DNA of 5,450 bases from Candidatus Jacksonbacteria bacterium (lineage in GTDB: Bacteria > Patescibacteriota > Patescibacteriia > UBA9629 > GWA2-43-13): positions 1 to 5,450 of the forward strand of contig JABIPD010000103.1 in NCBI GenBank assembly GCA_018698735.1, read 5' to 3'. The notes under the pieces were generated by a model that was given only the letters and a program-made list of their open reading frames with translations, ran no database searches and was not told the DNA's origin. Shown piece after piece: positions 1 to 5,408 of this stretch. The position numbers and the translations under genes were made by a program. The stretch's first letter is position 1; every line of letters begins with the position of its first letter.

Positions 1-574
1 ATTTCTTTTCTATTTGGTAGGCAAGAATAAGTTCTTTTATTTTACGCGAGACTCTTTTTTCGCGCGTTAAAATAGCATTTTTAACGAGTTGTTGAGTAAT
101 GGTTGACCCTCCTTGTCCTGTAAAAATCTCTCCAGTGGCTACATTTCGAGTCATCGCTCGGAGGAAGCCAGAGAAATCAAACCCTCCGTGCTGATAAAAA
201 TCTTTATCCTCGAGTGCTATCGTAGCCCATTTTACATGATCTGGTAGTTCTGATAATCGAACGAGTGTTCGTTTTTCTTCGCCATGGATTTCGTATAGTA
301 TATGTTCTGCTGTTCGGTCGTATATTTTGGTTGTTTGTGCAACATCTCGTTTTCGTAGGTTTTCTGGGTCTGGAAGTTCTCGCGAATACCACCAAAATGC
401 GCCTGCAAGCAGTGAAGAACCGATTAATATGGCAACAATAAGCAATGGGATGCTTTTTTTTATTAATAGAAAAAGAAGGCTCCGGGCTTTGGAGCGTTGA
501 CGAGGCTTAGATGGTCTTTGATCTTGTTTTTGAGATGGGAGGTTTCTCCAAGACCGAGAATGGCGTGCAGTCAT
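1..574 (-). CDS. Class A penicillin-binding protein, N-terminal part (GT51 peptidoglycan glycosyltransferase), cut by window edge
   Basis: Bifunctional peptidoglycan synthase that polymerises lipid II outside the cell and normally crosslinks the strands with a C-terminal transpeptidase domain. Only 191 residues are visible; the transpeptidase part lies beyond position 1. Read on the minus strand from ATG at 574-572: a basic, Gln/Arg-rich cytoplasmic tail (about 1-40), one membrane segment (about 42-62), then the start of the GT51 domain. All three N-terminal GT51 motifs are present: EDKDFYQHGG at 123-132, whose Glu123 is the expected catalytic residue; GGSTITQQLVKN at 156-167; and RKIKE at 178-182. 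The family call is therefore firm. No Shine-Dalgarno sequence precedes the ATG, and no better in-frame start is apparent before the membrane segment. It is transcribed divergently from tyrS. Whether the transpeptidase domain is intact cannot be judged here. Confidence 0.95.
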   Translation of the reverse strand, partial: MTARHSRSWRNLPSQKQDQRPSKPRQRSKARSLLFLLIKKSIPLLIVAILIGSSLLAGAFWWYSRELPDPENLRKRDVAQTTKIYDRTAEHILYEIHGEEKRTLVRLSELPDHVKWATIALEDKDFYQHGGFDFSGFLRAMTRNVATGEIFTGQGGSTITQQLVKNAILTREKRVSRKIKELILAYQIEKK

Positions 575-589
575 ATAAATGAGGAAACA

Positions 590-644
590 ATGACAATAAT
601 CATGACCATGACACAGCAAATGTCATCGTTATTGTTATTGTCAT
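590..644. repeat. Nested inverted repeat in the divergent PBP/tyrS spacer
   Basis: ATGACAATAA at 590-599 is perfectly complementary to TTATTGTCAT at 635-644. Inside it, ATGACA at 608-613 is complementary to TGTCAT at 621-626 around a 7-base loop. The pentamer ATGAC occurs three times on the left (590, 602, 608) and its complement GTCAT twice on the right (622, 640). It starts 16 bases upstream of the PBP start codon and ends 99 bases before the tyrS ATG. It could be a bulged hairpin in the 5' leader of either gene, or a set of operator half-sites. There is no U-tract after it, so it does not look like an intrinsic terminator. The rest of the spacer (575-742) shows no RNA gene or convincing promoter. 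Confidence 0.6.
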
Positions 645-742
645 CAGTTATTCTGCGTGATACTGTTAGTGTAGTTGAACGATGGATGTAGTCTAGCAAA
701 CTTTTAATAATAGCGGTAGACTTTTTGACGTATTTGTTGTCT

Positions 743-1933
743 ATGACCAATAAAGAAAAAATTGAGCAGGTGCTAACACGAGGTGTAAGTGAGGTTCTTG
801 TTAAAGATAATCTCCGTAAGAAACTTTTATCAGGAAAGAAATTACGTGTCAAATTGGGAATAGATCCCTCTGGCGCAGATTTGCATTTGGGGCATATGGT
901 GGTATTACGTAAATTACGTGAATTTCAAGAACTTGGCCACCAGATAGTATTAGTAGTGGGAACATTTACGGGCCAGATTGGAGATCCTACAGGAAAAATG
1001 GAGGCTCGGCCACCAAAAACAGAGGCAGAACTACAAAAAAATGCCGAGCATTATGTAGAGCAGGCTGCAAAAATGATAGATACCGACGATTTAGAGATCC
1101 GTCCGAATTCGGAATGGTTTAATGACATGACATTTAAAGAGGTAATTCGGCTGGCGTCTTCATTTACGGCTCAGCAGATGATGCATCGAGATATGTTTAA
1201 GCAACGCGTGAAGCAAAAACAAGAGATTTATCTGCATGAGTTTATGTATCCACTTATGCAAGGGTACGATTCGGTTGAATTAAAAGCAGATGTAGAGCTT
1301 GGTGGCACCGACCAGACGTTTAATCTCCTTGCCGGAAGGACAATCCAGGAAATGTATGGTCAGAATCCTCAAAACATTGTAACAGTCCCTATCCTCGAAG
1401 GCACAGACGGGGTTCAGAAGATGGGGAAGTCGTTAAATAATTATATTGGCGTGTTGGATACACCAGAAAACATGTTTGGACGGGTAATGAGTATTTCGGA
1501 TGAATTGATTATAAAATATTTCGAGTTAACAACCTTTGTTTCTACTGAGGAAATTAAGGAATTGAAAAAAAGTTTAAAGACAGGCGAAAACCCACGGAAT
1601 GTAAAAGCCCGATTAGGAAAAGAGATTGTAACGATTTATCATTCAGAAGAGCAGGCACAAAAAGCACTCGAAGCCTTTGATAGTGTTTTTAAAGAAGGCG
1701 CATTACCAGAAGATATTCCAGAAGTAGAGATAGAGGGGAAAGGCGGATTGTTAGTAGACGCCCTCGTTACGGCGAAATTAGTTTCGAGCAAGTCCGAAGC
1801 CCGAAGAATGATAGAACAAGGGGCAGTAAAGATGAATCAAGAAAAAGTATCGGGAATAGACACCGGTCTTGCTGCTGGCGAGGTGATTGTTCAGGTCGGA
1901 AAAAGAAAAATAGCAAAATTTATACAGAAATAA
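743..1933 (+). CDS. tyrS: Tyrosyl-tRNA synthetase (TyrZ-like subgroup)
   Basis: Cytoplasmic class I aminoacyl-tRNA synthetase that charges tRNA-Tyr with tyrosine using ATP. The 396-residue chain is of normal length. The Rossmann catalytic domain carries HLGH (48-51) as the HIGH motif and KMGKS (226-230) as the KMSKS loop. Tyrosine-pocket residues Tyr169, Gln173 and Asp176 follow the Y-x3-Q-x2-D pattern of bacterial TyrRS, followed by GGTDQ at 187-191. From about residue 334 the C-terminus is an S4 RNA-binding domain. The GIDPSGADLHLGH and GGTDQTFN spellings fit the TyrZ-like subgroup better than the E. coli type. The ATG at 743 was chosen; an in-frame TTG at 725 would add six residues but has no better ribosome site, and the family usually begins near this Met. 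No Shine-Dalgarno is visible. No T-box leader is recognisable upstream. The stop lies 10 bases before the dockerin gene, so co-transcription is likely though the functions are unrelated. Confidence 0.96.
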   Translation: MTNKEKIEQVLTRGVSEVLVKDNLRKKLLSGKKLRVKLGIDPSGADLHLGHMVVLRKLREFQELGHQIVLVVGTFTGQIGDPTGKMEARPPKTEAELQKNAEHYVEQAAKMIDTDDLEIRPNSEWFNDMTFKEVIRLASSFTAQQMMHRDMFKQRVKQKQEIYLHEFMYPLMQGYDSVELKADVELGGTDQTFNLLAGRTIQEMYGQNPQNIVTVPILEGTDGVQKMGKSLNNYIGVLDTPENMFGRVMSISDELIIKYFELTTFVSTEEIKELKKSLKTGENPRNVKARLGKEIVTIYHSEEQAQKALEAFDSVFKEGALPEDIPEVEIEGKGGLLVDALVTAKLVSSKSEARRMIEQGAVKMNQEKVSGIDTGLAAGEVIVQVGKRKIAKFIQK

Positions 1934-1943
1934 GAAATGTAAA

Positions 1944-2969
1944 ATGAAAAAGTTGTATTCAGAGAAGTTTTTAATTGTGCTCATAATGATTATTGCTGTT
2001 TCGAGCTTTTCTTTCGTTTCTGCAGCTACTGATCAGGTAAATGTTACGCTTACTGTTACGAATCCTGGGACACCACCAGAAGAAGACCCAGATCCGGAGC
2101 CTGACCCAGAGCCAGAGGCGCCACCTGCATCAGTTGTAAATCCATTTTTAGGCTTAATTCCTGGAGAGATTCCAATTACAGATCCAGATATCGTAGAAAC
2201 ACAAACATTTACGGTTTTTCTTGGGAAGACATCGCCTGGCTCTAAAGTTGTGTTGTTAAAGGACGGCACTCTTATTCAGCGTGTTACGACTGATGGATTA
2301 GGTTCGTATAAAATTATTGTGCCGAATCTTTCACCAGGGGCTTATGTGTGGGGGATACGAGCTTCAGATACTTTGGGGTTTGAAACTCGGCTTGTTACTT
2401 TTTCTCGCGAACTCGGCAGAGATGTTACTACGGTGTTAAGCGATATTATTCTGCCGCCATCTATTTATAGAACAAAGATTAATACCGGTTTCCAATTTAT
2501 TGGTACCGCTGTGCCGAATAGCCAGGTGGTGCTTTCTTTTATTGAACCTGAAACAGGCCAAGAGTATTTAGAGGTGCTTGGAAGTTCTGGCACAGACGGT
2601 GGTTGGAGTATAATGGTTCAGGAGAATCAAATTTTAATTGACTCTGAATTGCAAGTACGTGCTGCCGTGGTGATTGGAGAAGAAAGAAGTGTGTGGTCGG
2701 ATGGGATAGCAATAGAAAAGAAATTTGTGGCACCAGGGGACAAGGAGTCTAGCATTCCAGACGGGGAAGTATTAATTCCAGAAGCCGCTTTTTTAGATGC
2801 CAACAACGACAATGCGGTTAACGAAATAGATTTTGCAATAATAAAGTATTGGCTTCAACAGCCGGTTGAGTCTATTCCAAAAGAAGAATTAGAAAAAGTA
2901 GATGTAAACAATGACGGAGAGGTAAACATGCAAGATATGAGTATTTTGGCGTATTATTGGACAGGCTAG
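1944..2969 (+). CDS. Secreted Ig-like protein with C-terminal type I dockerin module
   Basis: A 341-residue exported protein. Order: signal peptide (1-27, probable cleavage after VSA); a short strand TDQVNVTLTVT (29-39); an acidic Pro/Asp/Glu linker (about 41-61); a first Ig-like beta-domain (about 84-153), with SPGSKVVLLKDG and LSPGAYVWGIRASD typical of bacterial Ig folds; a second Ig-like domain (about 170-258), with GTAVPNSQVVLSF; a linker; and a dockerin at about 283-341. The dockerin has two EF-hand-like calcium loops, DANNDNAVNEID (285-296) and DVNNDGEVNMQD (320-331), each with the D-x-N-x-D...V-N-x-x-D ligand pattern. There is no catalytic domain, LPXTG motif or C-terminal membrane segment, so retention at the surface probably depends on cohesin binding. 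The next gene encodes a membrane-anchored cohesin-like protein, 16 bases downstream. No Shine-Dalgarno precedes the ATG. Domain calls are by eye; the dockerin is the surest, the Ig boundaries approximate. Confidence 0.88.
   Translation: MKKLYSEKFLIVLIMIIAVSSFSFVSAATDQVNVTLTVTNPGTPPEEDPDPEPDPEPEAPPASVVNPFLGLIPGEIPITDPDIVETQTFTVFLGKTSPGSKVVLLKDGTLIQRVTTDGLGSYKIIVPNLSPGAYVWGIRASDTLGFETRLVTFSRELGRDVTTVLSDIILPPSIYRTKINTGFQFIGTAVPNSQVVLSFIEPETGQEYLEVLGSSGTDGGWSIMVQENQILIDSELQVRAAVVIGEERSVWSDGIAIEKKFVAPGDKESSIPDGEVLIPEAAFLDANNDNAVNEIDFAIIKYWLQQPVESIPKEELEKVDVNNDGEVNMQDMSILAYYWTG
2079..2126 (+). repeat. Degenerate Asp/Glu-Pro linker repeat inside the dockerin gene
   Basis: This stretch encodes residues 46-61 of the dockerin protein, an alternating acidic/proline run (EEDPDPEPDPEPEAPP) made of imperfect GA(C/T)CCAGA(T/G)CC-like hexamer units. 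It forms a rigid extended spacer between the mature N-terminal strand and the first Ig-like domain. Such tracts are prone to length change by slippage. Confidence 0.6.
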
Positions 2970-2985
2970 GCGCTCCATAATAAAT

Positions 2986-3909
2986 ATGAATGTGATATCA
3001 AAAGTTTTATTGTTTCTTTTCTTGGGGATATTAGTTTTCCCGAGTGTTGTGAGTGCTCAGCAGGAGCAGATGGTGATAATAAGCAACACCAAACAATGGC
3101 AAAAAGATGTAAAAGGCGAAATAGAGGTTGTTTTATTGCCAACAGAAAAATTAAATGCAGTGGAAGGCGAGATTCGCATACCCGAAGGCATGGAGGTAAA
3201 GGAAATTTCGGACGGAAGTTCGGTTGTTTCGCATTGGGTTGAGTTTCCAGAATTAAAAGGCAATAGTATTAAGTTTTCGGGTATTATCCCTGGTGGGTTT
3301 GCAGACGAAGAAGGAAAGGTGCTTTCGGTTATTATAATTCCAAGAGATTATGGTTCGCATATAATCTCATTTGTACAAGCCGTGGTATATAAGCATGATG
3401 GGAAAGGAACTCCTGTTGAGATATCAAATCAAACAGTGGAAGCACTCGTAACAAGAGAAACAGAAGAAGGGCAAGAAATAGTACCAGAAAGGCCGGTCGA
3501 TGTTGTTGATAGTTTTCCTCCAGAGAATTTTACGATTGCGATTGTAAAAATAGCTGGTGCATGGCATGCGGTGTTTGATACACAAGATAAGGGAAGCGGG
3601 CTTTCTCACTATTTACTTGCCGAAGTTTCGGCGGATGAAGTAATTAATACTCCTACTCCAGTACCAACTAAGCTGTGGCGTGCTGTTAAAAGTCCTGTTC
3701 GGTTAAAAGATCAATCTTTGAATAAAAATATTTATGTAACAGCCGTAGACAACAGAAACAATGTTCGTACGGAAAATATTATCCCACGAGAGGTAATAAA
3801 TGTTAGAGAGATTCAATTTTTTGATGAACGGATGCTTATAGGAGGTATTGTTTTGATTGTAGGAATAGGCGGGGCCCTTCTGTTGCGTGCCAAAAGAAAA
3901 CGGATATAA
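2986..3909 (+). CDS. Membrane-anchored cohesin-like surface protein
   Basis: A 307-residue exported protein. Order: signal peptide (1-24, cleavage after VSA); a beta-domain at about 28-150 that reads like a cohesin; an acidic linker (about 156-175); a second Ig/fibronectin-like beta-domain (about 176-270); a C-terminal membrane helix (283-300); and a short basic tail RAKRKRI. Cohesin-like features are the FSGIIPGGF strand-turn at 97-105, a preceding hydrophobic strand with a V-E-G-E-I-R-I pattern (59-65), GKVLSVIII after it (110-118), and HDGKGT near the domain end (137-142). The second domain has AVFDTQDKGSGLSHY (195-209) and SPVRLKDQSL (236-245), a pattern I associate from memory with Parcubacteria surface proteins. 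The topology implies an outward-facing domain held in the cytoplasmic membrane. The dockerin protein encoded 16 bases upstream is the obvious candidate partner. The cohesin assignment rests on pattern recognition, and a cohesin-like fold without dockerin binding remains possible. No Shine-Dalgarno is seen. Confidence 0.75.
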   Translation: MNVISKVLLFLFLGILVFPSVVSAQQEQMVIISNTKQWQKDVKGEIEVVLLPTEKLNAVEGEIRIPEGMEVKEISDGSSVVSHWVEFPELKGNSIKFSGIIPGGFADEEGKVLSVIIIPRDYGSHIISFVQAVVYKHDGKGTPVEISNQTVEALVTRETEEGQEIVPERPVDVVDSFPPENFTIAIVKIAGAWHAVFDTQDKGSGLSHYLLAEVSADEVINTPTPVPTKLWRAVKSPVRLKDQSLNKNIYVTAVDNRNNVRTENIIPREVINVREIQFFDERMLIGGIVLIVGIGGALLLRAKRKRI

Positions 3910-3910
3910 T
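3883..3910 (+). promoter_or_regulatory. Candidate upstream promoter of the first small secreted protein
   Basis: A perfect TATAAT at 3905-3910 overlaps the stop codon of the cohesin-like gene. TTGCGT at 3883-3888 lies 16 bases upstream as a weak -35. The start point would fall near 3917, giving a leader of about 41 bases that includes the GAGGA ribosome site at 3945-3949. Confidence 0.4.
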
Positions 3911-3933
3911 ATTGCACAAAGCAGGTGCGGGTA

Positions 3934-3942
3934 TGGTATAAT
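3934..3942 (+). promoter_or_regulatory. Extended -10 promoter (TGGTATAAT) before the first small secreted protein
   Basis: TGG plus a perfect TATAAT (3937-3942) forms an extended -10 element, which depends little on a -35; the nearest candidate is TTGCAC at 3912-3917 with a long 19-base spacer. The start point predicted near 3949 would leave a leader of about 9 bases and would exclude most of the GAGGA site. Confidence 0.6.
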
Positions 3943-3944
3943 TT

Positions 3945-3949
3945 GAGGA
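3945..3949 (+). promoter_or_regulatory. Shine-Dalgarno site deciding the ATG at 3958
   Basis: GAGGA lies 8 bases before the ATG at 3958, the only well-spaced Shine-Dalgarno among the annotated genes. It supports this start over the in-frame GTG at 3925, which would also place a non-signal-like segment before the MKQLLL signal peptide start. Confidence 0.65.
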
Positions 3950-3957
3950 AGAATTAT

Positions 3958-4650
3958 ATGAAACAATTACTTTTGAGTTCCAGTCTCGTATTTATCCTTG
4001 CAATTGCAGGGTTTATTGGATTTGAAGGAGCGCTTTTAAATGCTCAAACAACAGATGCAGTAGATGTAACGCTTTCGGTTACTGCTGAATTAACAATAAC
4101 AGCGCCTTCCGATATTGGATTATCTGCTATCGCAGGTTTAACTGGTGGGTCTTCGACAGGAACAGCAACATGGACAGTAGTAACGAACAATAATGCTGGT
4201 TATACATTACAACTTCATGCAGATGCTTCGCCGACATTAGCTGGCGATGCCCAGGGTGATAGTATTGCAGACTATACCGAAGCCTCGGCAGGAGTACCAG
4301 ATTATACTTATGTAGTAGATGACGGTGACGCAGAATTTGGCTTTACCGTAAACACTACAGGAACAACAGTTACAACAGGCGAAATAGACGCTTCATTCAA
4401 GAATAATGGCGCAGATACATGTAATACAGGAGCAACACTTACTGACGCAAACTGTTGGTTGAGTACGAGTACGTCTGGATCTAAAGAATTACTCGCAACA
4501 ACAACTGGAGAAACTGCAGCAACGGGAGAGGCGATTCAATTAAATTTTCAAGTAGAAATTGACCCGCCATCTGGAGCGTTTGATGCAGACGGGTTTGTGG
4601 TTGAAGACGGATATACGTCTACCATAACAATGACGGCAACAATGATTTAG
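3958..4650 (+). CDS. Small acidic secreted beta-rich surface protein, copy 1
   Basis: A 230-residue exported protein that I do not assign to a named family. A signal peptide covers 1-29 (hydrophobic core about 4-22, cleavage after LNA). The mature chain is Thr/Ala/Asp-rich, predicted to be mostly beta strands, with no arginine and only two lysines, hence strongly acidic. It starts with TTDAVDVTLSVTAELTIT, followed by a WTVVTNNNAGYTLQLHAD strand pair and a conserved end region FQVEIDPPSGAFDADGF. Cys155 and Cys166 (C-x10-C) could form a disulfide outside the cell. There is no LPXTG motif, membrane helix or catalytic motif, so a structural role (layer, fibre or matrix subunit) is the best inference. 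It is about 77% identical by hand count to the next gene, a tandem duplicate. Two consensus -10 elements and a Shine-Dalgarno upstream suggest strong, independent expression. Confidence 0.85.
   Translation: MKQLLLSSSLVFILAIAGFIGFEGALLNAQTTDAVDVTLSVTAELTITAPSDIGLSAIAGLTGGSSTGTATWTVVTNNNAGYTLQLHADASPTLAGDAQGDSIADYTEASAGVPDYTYVVDDGDAEFGFTVNTTGTTVTTGEIDASFKNNGADTCNTGATLTDANCWLSTSTSGSKELLATTTGETAATGEAIQLNFQVEIDPPSGAFDADGFVVEDGYTSTITMTATMI
4004..4109 (+). repeat. Near-identical direct repeat, copy 1 (shared with 4764-4869)
   Basis: Differs from 4764-4869 at only two positions (4020 and 4040); 4041-4109 is a 69-base exact match. It encodes the end of the signal peptide and the mature N-terminus. 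The similarity is far higher than in the rest of the two genes at synonymous sites. Confidence 0.9.
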
Positions 4651-4655
4651 TTTTT

Positions 4656-4684
4656 TTGAAACGAAACCTTGTAGATTATATAAA
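4656..4684 (+). promoter_or_regulatory. Promoter of the second small secreted protein (TTGAAA-17-TATAAA)
   Basis: TTGAAA at 4656-4661 and TATAAA at 4679-4684 each match the housekeeping sigma consensus at five of six bases, with the ideal 17-base spacer. The predicted start is near 4691, giving a leader of about 27 bases without a Shine-Dalgarno. Further -10-like hexamers follow, TATACT at 4693-4698 and TATAAT at 4704-4709; the last would give an almost leaderless transcript. Confidence 0.65.
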
Positions 4685-4717
4685 AGAAAAGGTATACTAA
4701 GTATATAATAATAGTTC

Positions 4718-5407
4718 ATGAAGAAAATTCTCCTTTCCAGTAGTTTTATATTTTTCCTTGCAGTTGCAGGGTTTATTGGGTTTGAAGGAGCGCTTTTAAG
4801 TGCTCAAACAACAGATGCAGTAGATGTAACGCTTTCGGTTACTGCTGAATTAACAATAACAGCGCCTTCAGATGTAACGTTTTCTGCGATAGCAGGTCTT
4901 ACCGGTGGTACTTCGACTGGAAGTGCTGCGTGGACAATTGTAACAAATAACAATGCCGGTTATACCGTTCATTTGCACGCGGATGCTTCGCCGACGCTTG
5001 CAGGGGATGCGCAGGGCGATAGTATCGCAGATTATACAGAGGCGGTAGCAGGTACGCCAGATTTCACGTTTGTGGTAGATGATGGAAACGCTGAATTTGG
5101 CTATGCGCTTAATGCAACAGCAACAACAATTCCAGACGGAGAAATAGATGCGAGTTTTTTAAACAATGCTTCGGCCTGTGCAACCGGTGCGACTTTTACG
5201 GATTCTAAATGTTGGATTAGTACAAATACTTCTGGAACAAAAGAGTTGCTTGCTACTACTACAGACGAAACACCAGTAGCAGGAGAGGTAATACAGGCAG
5301 ATTTTCAGGTAGAGATAGATCCACCGGCTGGCGCGTTTGATGCCGACGGTTTTGTAGTAGAAGACGGGTATACTTCAACAATAACTCTAACCGGAACCAT
5401 GCTATAA
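4718..5407 (+). CDS. Small acidic secreted beta-rich surface protein, copy 2
   Basis: A 229-residue tandem paralog of the preceding gene with the same layout: signal peptide (1-29, cleavage after LSA), the identical mature start TTDAVDVTLSVTAELTITAP, an NNNAGYT strand region, the invariant core HADASPTLAGDAQGDSIADY, and Cys154/Cys165 in the same C-x10-C spacing despite a one-residue deletion just before the first Cys. It ends in a strand-like STITLTGTML with no anchor. The mature chain again has no arginine and two lysines. Substitutions cluster at 131-140 and 151-165, which may be exposed loops. A 67-base spacer with its own promoter separates the copies, so they could be expressed at different levels. 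No Shine-Dalgarno precedes the ATG. Function unknown; a structural surface subunit is inferred. Confidence 0.85.
   Translation: MKKILLSSSFIFFLAVAGFIGFEGALLSAQTTDAVDVTLSVTAELTITAPSDVTFSAIAGLTGGTSTGSAAWTIVTNNNAGYTVHLHADASPTLAGDAQGDSIADYTEAVAGTPDFTFVVDDGNAEFGYALNATATTIPDGEIDASFLNNASACATGATFTDSKCWISTNTSGTKELLATTTDETPVAGEVIQADFQVEIDPPAGAFDADGFVVEDGYTSTITLTGTML
4764..4869 (+). repeat. Near-identical direct repeat, copy 2 (shared with 4004-4109)
   Basis: Partner of 4004-4109 at an offset of exactly 760 bases; mismatches at 4780 (silent, Gly) and 4800 (Asn to Ser at the signal peptide end). Confidence 0.9.
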
Positions 5408-5408
5408 T
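5400..5408 (+). promoter_or_regulatory. Extended -10 element (TGCTATAAT) over the stop codon of copy 2
   Basis: TGC followed by a perfect TATAAT (5403-5408) spans the terminal CTA-TAA codons of copy 2. No good -35 is seen at 16-18 bases. The predicted start near 5415 would drive a gene beyond the window. The remaining bases to 5450 are A/T-rich, with no hairpin terminator visible. Confidence 0.4.

Noticed and set aside
725..742. Upstream TTG start for tyrosyl-tRNA synthetase
   Set aside because: It adds six residues (MTYLLS) with no better ribosome site; the ATG at 743 fits the usual family start.
571..852. Minus-strand reading frame overlapping the tyrS start
   Set aside because: It is antisense to conserved tyrS sequence, has no recognisable motif, and its end is explained by the repeat region.
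2033..2269. Minus-strand frame with a Gly-Ser run
   Set aside because: The Gly-Ser run is simply the antisense reading of the Asp/Glu-Pro linker of the dockerin gene.
3914..3928. GCAC/GTGC small hairpin between the cohesin-like gene and copy 1
   Set aside because: A four-base stem with a 7-base loop and no U-tract is expected by chance.
3925..3957. GTG start extending the first small secreted protein
   Set aside because: It would put eleven residues before the signal peptide and run through the TATAAT box; GAGGA points to the ATG at 3958.
4651..4657. T-run after copy 1 as an intrinsic terminator
   Set aside because: No GC-rich hairpin precedes it; the Ts are better read as the start of the -35 region of the next promoter.
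3958..5407. WxL-type cell-wall system of Gram-positive bacteria
   Set aside because: The arrangement (small secreted proteins next to a membrane-tailed beta-protein) is reminiscent, but the WxL motifs and peptidoglycan-binding signature are not seen.
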